NCBI GenBank assembly: GCA_021442155.1
Contig: CM038215.1
Location: 3,992,976-4,056,975, forward strand
Reading direction: 5' to 3'
From: Cymbidium sinense
Lineage: Eukaryota > Streptophyta > Magnoliopsida > Asparagales > Orchidaceae
Length of the DNA stretch: 64,000 nucleotides
Under the pieces are notes generated by a model. It did not search any database, was not told the origin of the DNA, and saw nothing but the letters and a program-made list of their open reading frames with translations. Every line of letters begins with the position of its first letter. The stretch's first letter is position 1. Below, one piece after another: positions 20,985-33,335 of this stretch. The translations under genes were made by a program, and so were the position numbers.

Positions 20985-23900
20985 CATGCAGATCAGGTGT
21001 ACTTATTAGGTGATCGGGTATGGCATTGAGGAATAGTGTACTATCTCAAAAGATAGTTGTCACTACCCTATAATGGACCTAATCACTTAATAAGGACTCC
21101 TAAGGCATGATGGGTCTTTGAATATACCAAAAACTTTTCCCTACTTTACATGGATGAATAAAGTAGGGTTTATTTAAATCGAGTTCTAAAGTTCCCCATG
21201 GGGGCAAGCCCCCATAGTTAATTACATATTAAGAAAAATGAATCCCTTAAGAATATTCTTGATTAAAGTAGGCAATTGTTGTCTCCAAAGACTTCAGAGA
21301 TAGGACTATCAATAAATTGGTTGTGTTTTAGAAAATCAAGTGGAATGGATCAAAAATAAGAGTTATTATCAGAACCAATAGTGATGAGTAAGTGCTCATG
21401 ATACTAGAAGCTAGTGAGAACTCCAATCTATCATGTGGTTGGCTTTATATATTTGAAGTTGAGGAGATTTAATTATTTGAGTTGAAATTTTATTAGAAAT
21501 CCAGACTTATAATTTCACAATACAATGTGGAGATGCCTACGAGGTGAGAATTTATGCTTATAGCCCGCAAAAGGAAACAATAACCTCAGATCTTAAATCG
21601 AGGGAGCTTTGGCGAGGGCCAAAGCATGACCTAAATCTAAGGTTAAAGTGGGTATATAGTTTACCTCTAAAAGAGAGAGTAAACCACCCGACTATTAGAC
21701 TTATAACTGCCTAGAGTGGCAGCCAACTAACTCCTCCTACAATTTAAATCCATGTAGGCAAGTCATATGCTTTTGCAAGATGACTAGGCTATTATTATTT
21801 AGAAAAGAAACTAAGTCCTTAAACCCTCTCTCTAAGAGACTAGAGCATGAGGGGTATGAATAATGACTTAAATCTAATACAAATTTTTATGAAATTTCAT
21901 TTAATTTGGGACTCTTTATTTTGAAATAGGCTATAGGATTTTGTATGCCTAAATGCATGAGAAGTTGACTATGGGCCAAATCAAAAGGGAAAGAGGTGCT
22001 CATCCATCATAGGCTCTCAAAGGTTAAGCCCTTACTATCTGGAAAAGATGGAAGGCCTCTCTGAACAAGAGTGAAATAAGATGATTATGCATGATATTAA
22101 ACATACAACATCTAGTTAAGGGGTTGATAAATATTTTATTATCTTGATTTAATGAGCTTTTATATGATGTTATGAGTTATTTAGAGGTTTACTTATGAGT
22201 TGTTAGTTTGGGTAGAAAATTTAATTTTATCCTAAGAACTAATCATCCATGCCATACAACAATCACCAATCATAAATAAACTATGAAAAGGCAAGCATTT
22301 TTTCTAATGCACAAGCTAAATAAATCATCAAATAATTTTATAAAGCTATCAAAAGAATAAAGTGATCGATTGGTATCGCATACATCTTGAAAAAAAATAT
22401 GGGAAGCGACTAACATCCCAAATTACAAGAGAATTACAATTACAAATAATGAATGTTATGGAGGTCTTTAGTCTTCATTCTCCTTCTTTGTTTCTTCATC
22501 ATCTATTTCTTCATTTCATTTTCTCCATTCCTTTCTTCCTTTTGGCTTGATTTAGATATGCTTGCTCCAAAGGCATCACACACATAAGACTTAGTCTTAT
22601 AACCAATGCTCATCCTAATTCCCCATAACATTCATCCTAATCCTAATGCAAAATTACATTAAAGAAGGAAAGTAAATCTAGCTCCACTTAAAACAAATGT
22701 TAGCTAAACACACCATACAACCTAAGTAGTTATATGAAAAATTTGGGCTTAGCACATGGGTAACCAAACCCACCTATCCTAACTAGGGTTATGCTTAGGG
22801 GCTATGCAACCTACAGCATTTATATTTTCATTTAGGTCCCTTAAGCACAACCCCTATAAAAGTATGATTAGGTTAATATCGGAACATCCGATTACGCATA
22901 TACACCCTATCACCCGTCTAAAAACAATACATCATAAAATAATCATACATCAAACCATACACCTAACATAAAGCTAGAAATGGTGACTTAGTCTAATGTG
23001 TGAATTAAAGCTTGTGTAGTATGTCCTAACTAGGCTTCAGAGTTATAATTTGGTAAGTGTAAGGGATTTAATCTATAAAGGGGATGATTTTTCTTTAAGT
23101 GATTTAATTGATTTGAAGATCTTAGTATTTTCTTTTATTTCATATAGCTTACACTTAACTAAGTGTTATAAGAGAGAAGAAAAGAGAGGGAACTCTTTCA
23201 TCCCTACAAGTCACTTCTAAAATAAGGTAATTAACCAATTTCATTTAATGAATGGCTTATTAGGTGTTTTGATTAGTCTAAGTTTAGGTTCACTCTAAAT
23301 GACCTCATTCAATAAGAAAGACATCTTAAGATTAATTAGAATGGATTACTATCACATAACACATATTCATTCATTTCTTTCCATCATGCATATGGGTAAA
23401 TCTAAGCATACTTATACAAGCAATTTATATTTTTTTAGCATACTTGAATAATGAATGCAAAGAAGTGTGTTTTGAATTTAATTATTTCATTTGATTGAAT
23501 TATGAATGCATGCCTTTTTTAATAGAAAGAGGGATTTTTTCATCTATTAGCTAAATACACATTCACATGTATAAAAGTTTTAAGTGAGTACGTCCCCATT
23601 GTTCTACACCATGGGAGTAAGGTACAAACATGAGACTACTTAAAACATCTGACAGTGTCCGGACTAGTATACCACTTTCTTAGATACATATAGATGTATA
23701 ACTATAAGGATAGGAAAACCCATGCAAAATTGTATTTGATTTATATGAATTATGACTCTTATTCATTGGCCACATCACACATACACATGTATAAGAGTTT
23801 TAAGTGAGTCGACATCATTGTTCTACACAGGTAAGACACAAGACCTACTTAGTTACTTAAAGCCTCAGCCCCGGGGTGTCCAGACTAATATACCACTTTT

Positions 23901-26900
23901 CTCAGATACAAGTGAATGTATGAAAAGACCACAATAAAGAAGAAGTCATGCAAGAAGTCATATTTGATTTGATTATAAGATTTACATATGTGATATGAAA
24001 TTTTTCCTAAGTCTTAGCATGGAAATGTATAGGAATAGATTTAGACAAATGTTGTGTTCTTTTCAAATGAACTATACATTTGTAATTCCTATGTGAATCC
24101 ATGTAAAGATAAGGAAAGAGAGCTTCATATTGCATATCTTATATTATCAACACATGAAAACCTATAGATATATTGTAAGTAACATCACTCAATTTACTAT
24201 AATTGATTTATGAGCTTTTGAAAATAACTTTTGATTTAATAGTGATAATAGCCACTCCAATTTTTAATTTAAATCAACACATGCAATTTGACATAAAAGA
24301 AATCATTTTATTTAGTTAATTTTAAAAGATATGAATGTATGATTACATATGGCAAGCAATATTTAACATAAATGGAAAGAAATAAAGGAACATAAGCACA
24401 TAATCTCATTCATTCCAATTAATTCCTAAGGACAATCATACTAAATAAAGCCATTTAAATTAAACCAAAGTTCTTTAATGTTATTTCATCTTTAAGTTTG
24501 ATTTGAATTAAGGAAAGTGAAAGAGGTTTGTTGGTCCTAATCCCATTCCTCATGTGAGTTAATTTTGGTTTAAGGAAGAACTATTTAAGTTAATTTTATG
24601 ATTTAATTAGGTTAGGGTATGAATTAAGTGGATTAATTAAACCTTCATCACCTTAAGTTAATTAACTAATTAATAATGAGCCAATATGATATGCCATCAC
24701 ATGGAAAATAAATTTGCAATGCTCTAAGAAATGAAAGGGCCTAATGCAATTGGCTCATGATTAATAGTTAATTATGCTTAAGGGATCTCACTTAACTACT
24801 TTTATGGTTTTCTCACACATGTGAGCTAATAATTTCATTATCTCCCCTTTTAGGTTATCGAACACCCAAAGAGCTACCAAGATTAAATTAGAAATAGGTT
24901 CAATTGAATTAATTAAGTTCATTAATTAACTAATTAAACCTTGATTAACCTTAACCAATCAAAGTGAGATGGTCTTAAAGAAAGGGACAAAGATGGTAAC
25001 CTAAATATAAATCCCTAAACCCTCTTAATTGGTTGATTAAAGTTTAGGTAAGATTTGGATTTTGATTAATCTTTTTAATTATTTAATTAAGGACTGTTAA
25101 TTTTAGAGAAGACTTAAAGAAAAGATTGGAAGAGTCCCAATCCATTTCCCTAGACTTCATCACCATTAGAGGTTAATAAGCAATTGATTGATTAATTTAT
25201 TGTTCATTTGCTTAATTATCACTAATTACATTAAGAAAGTGATTAAGGCTTAATCCTTTAGTTTCCTAAACCAATAAAATCTCAAGAAAATAGGGAGAGA
25301 GGTCATCCCTTAAACATACAAAGTTTTTGATTAATTGGATGATTAATTAGGAGTAATTAGACTAATTACATTTCTAATTAAATCTTAATTAAGCCAAATC
25401 CACTATTCAAAATTAATTAATAATAATTTTCTTAGATTCTACTCTAAAATATCTTTAAAAGGAACCTATGTTTATATTTTTTGGATTTTTTTTCTAGAAT
25501 AAGTTATGAATTTAGGAAGTTTTGATTAAAACTTAATTAGCCCTAATTAAAGCCTTAATCCCATCGGGCCACATGGCGGTTGATGCGGCATTTTCCATGC
25601 GTCTGCGATAGGATTCGCTATTTAAGTTGTCACATCCGAGTGCGACTTCGGATGGCGACACACATGATAACTCCATGGGCCATCCGATAAGATTGGATGA
25701 CCATAATTAAATTCACAATTTTGAGGGATTAATCAAGGGCTCTAAGCATGATTAGTTCAGGGTCATTCATCTCGATCATACAGGATGGGCGATCCATGAT
25801 CTATCTCCTCCCGAGCATTGAACAATGGCTACCGTCCATCGATAGTTGCTCGATCCGAGCTCACCCGAGCTCGGATGGAGATGAAAATGATCTCTCACCT
25901 TCGGGGAAGCACAACAAGAAGATCTAATGAAGGAAATCACATGACATGAAAATTTCTTTCATAAGAGACCAACCTATTTTCATTCAAGGATCAGTTTCAA
26001 TGGCATACCTCATCGGAGCTTATGATCGGTGGTTCTGACGATTGAGGAAGCTTTATTTGGTAGAAATAAAGCTCTGTTGAGCTACACGAGCTTAAATTGG
26101 TGTAGTTTGCTTGGAAGACCAATCCACTAGGTGTAGGTGCTCGGGCTTGATCAAACTCTACCCTCTGGCCATTGCGATGCTTAGGAAAGGATAGTTGTTC
26201 TTGCTTGATTGGCTCCAAGGAAGGTGTGTGCAAAGTTAATCGCACTTTGGTGGAGATTTGAGCAAATGAGAATCAAAATTGGCCTCCCCTATTTTGGTTT
26301 TACATAAAATAGAGAATGAGGATTTTGGGGAGCTTGGGAAAGCTTGGAAATCACACTAGGAACTCTCTCCTGTGCTAGGGTTGAATGTGAGTGTGTGAGT
26401 TTGAGTGAGAATGAGGGGTATACCCCTCATTCCTTGGATCAACGTCTTGTTTGGCTTATCCTTGATCAATTAGCCACATTAGAGGCTAATAGAGGTCCAT
26501 GCATGATGTGGCTTAGTTTGGTTGGGTGAGGTGTGGAGGTGGTGCCAAGGGAGGAAGTTCATGTCCTTCATGGTTTGGGAAGCTCCAATGGGGATGGGAG
26601 GTGATTTCACCTTCCAACCAACCATGGGATGTTACCATGGTCCAAGGTGCCTAAGTGGACCTATGAGAAGGTGCCAAGTGGCTAGGGAGAGAAAATGACT
26701 TAATGAGCATGTGTCTTATCTCATGGGATGCCTTAAATGGTCACTTGGATATGGGTTTGGTTTGGGCAGATTTGGGATGGGTCAAAAGTGGGTTAGCCCA
26801 AATTTCAAGTGGTTTGGAGTTTATTTGATTTGATTTGCTTGATTTGACCTATTTAGGTCAAATTGATTTGGTTGGGTCAAGTTGACAAATTGGTCAAATT

Positions 26901-28406
26901 AGGTCAAACCAATGGTTGGTCAAGTTCACACACTGTTATTGTGTATTTTTTGGTTTGATTCATTTGGTTATGGCTCATTTGGATTCATATAGGTCAAATG
27001 GGTTAAGTTGACCAATTTGACCAATTTGACCAAATTGAGTTAGGTTTGGTGTTGAGTCAAGTTCAATTGGCTAATTGAAAATGATTGTAGACTTTGGTTT
27101 GGTTTAATTTGGAATTAATTTGGATTTTGGTTAATTTGACCCTTTAGGTCAATTTGGCTAAGTTAGGTCAAGTTAACCAATTGGTTAACTTGAGCTCAAT
27201 TATGGTTTTGGTCAAGTTCAATAAGTGATTTGGGATGAACTTGAGCCATTGCTTGCAATCAGTTTGAATCAAATTATGATTTGAACCATTTTGGCATTTT
27301 AGGCCAATTTGGGTCAACTTGGGTCAAATGGCCAATTAGGTTTGGCTCACGTAAAGGTTTGGTCATGTTCAATCATTGGTTAGGAATGGATTTGAGCCAA
27401 TGGTTTCAGTCAATTTTTCCTATGGTGGATTTTGGCTAGTTTGGGTTTCATTTGGGCTAAGTGTTGACTTGGTCAACAAGCTAGGTCGACTTGGTTTGAT
27501 CCAATTCAAGACAATTGGTTAACCTACATTGATTTTTATCATGTTGTGAGGTTTGTATGGGCTTTGTTTAATTTGAGTTAGATTAGAACTTGGCTCAGAA
27601 AGGTCCTTTAGGCCACTTTGGGTCATGTGTGCCTAAATGGGTTAATTGGCTTGATCATGGCTTGATTCAAGTTTAGTTGAACTCACACATAAGCTTAGGA
27701 TTAAAATATAAATCCAATTCCAAGTGGTTTAGAGCCAAATGGGTTTTGGTTCATATGATAATTTCAAGTCAAAAGGATAACTTGGGTTTGATTTGGGTTA
27801 GCTTGGATTTGGCTTGATAATGGTGGTTTATGTTTATATTTGGGTCAATGATTCTAGAATGATTGATCATGAAGAAATCCTTGGATTTTGAATTGGTTTG
27901 GGTATCATTTAGCCAAGTTCAAAATTTTGGCTAAAGGGAAAATTGAATTTGATTTGATTTGGGTTTCAATTATTTGGAGTTTCAAATTGATTTATGATTT
28001 GGAATTTGATTTGAGATTGAATTTGATAATTGAGAAAATTGAATTGGGGTTGGTTTGAATTTAGTTAAGGCTAAGTCCATATTTTAAAATCAAAGGGCTT
28101 AGGAAGGGATTTGGAGTTTGAATTTGATCATAGGTTTGAATCATTTGATAGGAATTTAGATTTGGTTTTGAATTTGAATTTTAATTTGAGGTTTGGTTTT
28201 GAAGGAAGCAAGGATTGGGTTTAGGCTATAGGGTAGGCAAAAGTCCCTAAATCCTAAGGCACAACCTATCCTTATGGCTAACTCTTCTAAGTCTCTATGT
28301 TCACCTAATCACTAGAAGTGTCTTAAGACAAGGAACTCTTAGTATCTATAAGAGTCCTAGATCTATGATAAGGAAGTTGAGGGCTCACTCAAAAGTGAGG
28401 TCAACA
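20985..28406 (-). mobile_element. LTR-A, 3' LTR of minus-strand element A (about 7.4 kb)
   Basis: Full-length copy of the long LTR. On the minus strand it starts TGTTGACC at 28406 and ends near 20985. It contains the GGTCAA-rich third (26760-28250), the GC-richer part with a perfect TATA palindrome (26410-26431), the long AT-rich part with TTAATTAA words (23000-25560), pyrimidine tracts (22465-22550) and the inner end with the GTGTACTATCTC-AAAAGATAG dyad (21038-21061). Directly beyond 28406 lies the 3' untranslated region of element A, in the same arrangement as element B, so this is the natural 3' LTR. No canonical polypurine tract is visible next to the start. The TGTCCAGACTAATATACCAC segment occurs twice (about 23658 and 23876). 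Confidence 0.75.
26410..26431. promoter_or_regulatory. Perfect 22-bp TATA palindrome in LTR-A
   Basis: The core ATGAGGGGTATACCCCTCAT is self-complementary, and the palindrome extends by one more A/T pair. It lies about 2.0 kb from the LTR start on the minus strand. Equivalent palindromes exist in all other LTR copies of the window, with different arm bases but kept pairing. Confidence 0.5.
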
Positions 28407-31010
28407 AAGGTATATGTGTGGTGTGGCCAAGCACATATTGAGTCTAGATGATCAACAACATCGAAGGATCACAAACACTACAGAAATGATCTACTCTTAA
28501 ACTTGAGATGTAGAGGAATCAAGATCTCGGTGCAAAGCAACTCCACTCATGCCAAGGGCATAAGGGAGGAAGAAGGGATCCACTAAGGGATCAAGCATGT
28601 GAACCTTTCACTAGGGAAGCTGGTTGTTATCCAGGGATAAGGATTTGGATGCAAGATATGATTTGGGTAGAGTATCCATTGGGGATTAGAATGTATAACC
28701 CGCCAATGACGGATGCATGAACCTTCCACTAGGGAAGCAGGTTCAGGTTATCCACTAGGGATAAGGATTTGATAAGATTTCTTTTTGAAGGTGCACTTGG
28801 GGAATGCAAATTTAAATTGGATTTAATTGACTCCACTAGGGAGGCTAGGATTATTGATGTCTCACTAGAGAAGTTGGTTGATTATTTATTTTAAGTTTAA
28901 ATTTTTTAGATGGGCCCTGGGTTTGATAGATGGATCGAGAGAGCTATGTCGGCGCTATCTCAATTTACCAATCCAAAGGGGTAGTCCACCACATGGTAGA
29001 ACTATCTAACCTAAGGGGTTGCCTTTCTGTACAATAACTATCTAGGAGAAGGCATAGACATCTCCAAAAGTAAGGGACAAGCGGGTGATCTATTGGATGC
29101 AACAAATTAAACGACCTAGGGGAAACTTGAATGAATCTTTGTTGGGGACTTATATCGTTTGGAAGTAGTCGATAATGTCATTTGATTGAATTCTATTTGT
29201 TTTTAATTTCATTTTCTTAATCATGGACCCCATTGGTGTGCGATGGATCCACTAAGAAGGGGCTAATGTCTTGATTTACAAATCTAAAGAGATAGTCTAC
29301 TGCAGGTATAACCAACCTAGGGGTGCCTTTTGGTGTGTGGTCAAGTTAGGAAGAAAGTGTAGGAACTCACATCCTCCTACACAAGGAACCACTAGGATGA
29401 TCAGTTGCTTGTGCAACAAATTGAACCCGACCTAAGGCTGCCCGTTGGTGTGCAACGATCATGCCATAAAGAATGCGTGATAGACTTATATCTTTCAAAG
29501 CAAAGATGATCGCCAGGGTGACTCGTTGGTGGCACAACAAGCTGAACCCAACCTAAAGGCGACTACTGAGAGAGTGCTAACCCAGGGACTTATCTCAACT
29601 CAAAATAGTCAGGCAATTCCTATAAGGAGTTTTGCGACCGCCCAAGATAGGATGCCCCTTGGGAAAGGGGCCATTGAGGGGTTTAATTTCTATATTTGTG
29701 GACCACTACAAGTGGCCTATTTGAGAGTCTATCCTTAGACAAATTCTCAGTGGCCATGGAGGCTGTCCAATCAAGAGTGGCGAGATGGTGTCTAAATGGG
29801 GTCAGGGGAGATGATCCAAATAGAGTTGAGGTGTCATTAAAACCTATAAAGAAAGCTTGTAGTGGGTGGGAGAGAAAGCATGGGGACTCACATGCCAAGA
29901 GTGGTGTATCCAGGTGGGTCACCATCGTATAGCTGACCAACCTAAGGTGCCTGGGTGTAATCATCTTAGAGAAAAGCATGTAGACTTACATCTCTAAAGC
30001 GTGAAACTAATCTGGATAGTCTATCTTTGGCTCGATAAGGCTAGATTAATAAGTTGAGTCTTGTAAGGACTAAACCTAAGCTTGAAGTAGCCAGGAAAGG
30101 ACCCACTAGGGGACTTATCCTAAACCTCAAATATACTCAACTTAGTTATGATGGCTAGTTCAAGAAAAAAGTGTACATCCTCTTAAATAAAGTCAACATA
30201 GAACTTAAGTAAGGCCTACCAAACTAACAAGGTGCTCATTTATTTATAATGTTTAAGTTAGGAAAAAGCATGGAGACTCACATCCACAGAAGTGACCATG
30301 ACACTAACAAGGTAGCATGTCGACCAGAACTAATGAGTGAATGCCACTAGCTTGCTCCCACATAAAAATAGCTCAGATAAAGATATGTGTTCATTTGTGT
30401 TGTGAAAGAGGGAATAGGATGCTTGGGTTCTCTTACCTACCCTAAACATGCAGAATGGAAGAAAATAGAAATTAGACTCCACCAAGAAAGGATGCTTGGG
30501 TTCTCTTACCCAAGTCAAAATAGGATGCATCTTGGGTTCTCTTACACCTATCCTAGTAACTATGTCAGGTTTTGCTACTTTTGCAACTTTGCAACTCATT
30601 TTCTATAGTTCATTTCCACCACGCTAGCACTTGGTATTAGAAGATTTAAGTTCAAGAAACTTTTGGGGTGATAGAGGGTTAGGATAAATGAGCATGGGTA
30701 CCAAATTCTTATATTATATCTGAATTGTTTGATTTAAGTTTTCTATCATATAGAAACCCTAGCACATGTAATCACATGCAATTTGGAATTTTGTGGAAAG
30801 GATTCTCACTCATGAAAGGTGAGTCAATAGAAATTTTATTTTCTTGTTGCTTTCTCAAAAATTTATGGAAGATGAGTCTTTTCTCCATACCTTACCTTTT
30901 AGATGTTTAGTTTGTATTGTTTTATGTTGTGGAAATGTCATGCTTCAAAGATATTTCAAGAGATGGAATTTAATATGAAAGGAAGGATTTCTTTAGATTT
31001 AGATAGTATT
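28407..31010 (-). repeat. 3' untranslated region of element A, tandem-repeat rich
   Basis: This is non-coding sequence between integrase and 3' LTR. It is built of imperfect units with phrases such as GGGCCC/CCATTGGT-type, TGTGCGATGGATC, ACTCACATCCTC, CCCAACCTAAGG and GGGACTTAT, which recur near 28912, 29224, 29345, 29410, 29530, 29880 and 30260. It is homologous to 39316-41560 and, inverted, to 11056-12744. The last 400 bases (30600-31010) are more AT-rich and lack the units. Three near-identical GCTTGGGTTCTCTTACC words (30421, 30491, 30530) form a small local repeat. Confidence 0.7.
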
Positions 31011-31019
31011 TCTTAGAGC

Positions 31020-31765
31020 CCTGGAAGCATCCTCTCCTTAAAATTTATAAGTTGATAAGATCCTCCTTGGCCTTCTCTATGGCAAAAGGGCCTTCCCAAG
31101 TGGGTTCAAACTTGCCTCCCATCTTTTGATGGGCAACAATTGGTCTTCTTAGAACTAAAACAAGCTCTCCTTTATAGACCAACTTGTTGTGAGCTTGAAT
31201 CATTTTGGCTTTGTACAACTCAAGATTCGGCATGCTGGGCGTCTCTCCTCCAAACCTTGAGCTCTTCCAACCAACTTGGTGTTACGCTCATTTTTACTTA
31301 CCCATGACTATCCTTAATGATAGAAGTTAGACTTCTAATGGTAGAACGATTTCAGTCCCACACTAAGGAGAATGGGGTAGATTGAGTTGGAGTTCTGTAT
31401 GTGGTGCGGTAAGCCCACAAGGCTTCAACTAACTGCTCATGCCACTGTCTCTTGTTATTATCGTGTGTCTTCTTTAATATTTGAATGAGAGTTTTATTGA
31501 ATGCTTTTATTAGACTATTTTCCCTCGGGTAGTAGATGGTGGAATATCTCTAATATATGTTGTGTCTTCGAGCAAAGTTGTTGATCTTAGTGCTCTTGAA
31601 TGCAGTACCATTATAGAATATAATTCATCGAGGCATCCCAAACCTATCTATGATATGATTCCTTGGCTTTGAGTGTGACCTCTCTAAGTGGGATTGCTCC
31701 CAGAAAAGTAATGTCAGTGATAGAATGAACGTGACCCTTGAAGAAGGAGGATTGTGAGATTTCTA
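31020..31765 (-). pseudogene. Integrase C-terminal half (element A)
   Basis: The minus-strand frame from about 31765 gives PSSSRVT-like sequence (the SKGH block decayed), then YNGTAFKSTKINNFARRHNIY, where the second catalytic Asp is Tyr. Next come NSLIKAFNKTLIQILKK (third block, Glu changed to Lys) and RQWHEQLVEALWAYRTTYRTPTQST. The open 62-residue stretch 31233-31045 gives NLELYKAKMIQAHNKLVYKGELVLVLRRPIV and GKFEPTWEGPFAIEKA, the C-terminal DNA-binding tail. The N-terminal half is absent because the 3' LTR of element B starts at once at 31766. Stops occur within the core. Confidence 0.85.
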
Positions 31766-33279
31766 AAGAATAAGATATGTACTTCCATCTTCACTCTATG
31801 AGGGATAAAATGAGGATGGAAATATACATCTCTTCTTTTTATGCAATTTTGACACCATGTAGATCCACAGATGTTCTTATTGAGGGTGATGGGGTGACAA
31901 TGAGGGAGGTGTAGGTGTATCTCAAAGATGAGTCACCTCAACAAGGACTCCTAAGGACAATGGGTCTACATATGTACCAAAGATTCTTCATCTACTATAC
32001 ATGGAAAAGTAAAGTAAGGTTTATTTTAAATCGGGTTTGTTAAGTTCCCTATAGGGGAAATCTCCCATATTAAATTACATCCTAAGGAATGAGATCCTTT
32101 AAAAATACTCTCAATTAAGGTAAATGATTATTGTCTCCAATGATTTCAATATGTAGGACTATCAATCGATTAGTTTATTTGAAAGATCAAATGGGATTGA
32201 TCAAAGAGAGGGAATTATTACAAAGGAAGATAAGTAGGAGATGTCCACGATGCTAGAAACCTAGCGAGCATCTCAAACTATCTTATGGTTGGACTTTACA
32301 TTTTTTGAAATTGATTTAATTTGTTTGAGTTGAATTTTTCATTAAAATTTAGGGCTTATGATTCCATAACACAAGATTAAGGAAATGCCTAAGAGATGAG
32401 GATTTATTCTTTTGGCCACAAAGGGAGAAGCAACCACACAGATCTAGGAGCTTTGAGGGCCAAAAGTACAACCTAAATTTAAGGAGAAAATGGGTATTTG
32501 GTTTGCCTTCACAAGAGAGGACAAACCACCTTGGAATTACAACCACACAGGGGTGGCTAACTAATTCCTCCTATGGTTTCAAATTCATGTAGGCAAGTCA
32601 TATGCTTTATACAAGATAGCTAGGCTATTATTTATTTAGAAAGAGATTAAGTCCTTAAATTCACTCCTAAAGAGACTAGATCATGTAAGGGTATGCTTTA
32701 AATGACTTAGATCTAATGCAATTTAGATTTTACTTTATTTTTCTTTTGGATAATTATTTTGACTCGGGTTAATAAGATCATGCCTAATGCATGAGAAATG
32801 AGATTATTGTCCAAATCATGAGAGGGAGAGGTATATTTTCTCAAAGGTCAAGCCAAGTTTCTCGCAAAGGTGGAAGCCCTCCAATCAAGAGTGAAAATAA
32901 TATGTATTTGTGCATGATGTTATAAAAAAGTATTCATCCATCTAAGGGGCTAATTCTTTCAACTTGATTTTATAAGCTTTAGGTGAGATTATGAGTTCTT
33001 TATTTTTTAGTTTTGAATTTTAAATTTGGTAAAAGATTTATTTTTCTCTAAGAGCCTAATCCACATCCAGCCATACATACATAAGTAAGGAAAAACTAGG
33101 AAGAGGATGCCACTTAATGCAAGCTAAATAAATCATCAATCAATTTATAAAGGTAATCACAAAAGAGTAAGAGGCCATTGTGGTGGTACCACAAACCCAA
33201 AATAAATTGGGTAGAGCTCTATACAACCTAGATTATAAATGAATTAAATACAAAGGAATTCATTGTTATGGGCTTCAAG

Positions 33280-33335
33280 CTTCATTTCTTCATTCTTCTT
33301 TCTTCTTTTCTTCTTCTTCTTTTCTCCTTAGGTTC
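33280..33335 (+). repeat. Polypyrimidine (TTCTTC) tract in LTR
   Basis: Simple TTC-rich run, present also near 22465-22550, 46760-46800 and 58725-58765 in the other LTR copies. On the minus strand it is a purine-rich run within the inner part of the LTR, not adjacent to an LTR end, so it is not the plus-strand primer site. Confidence 0.6.
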
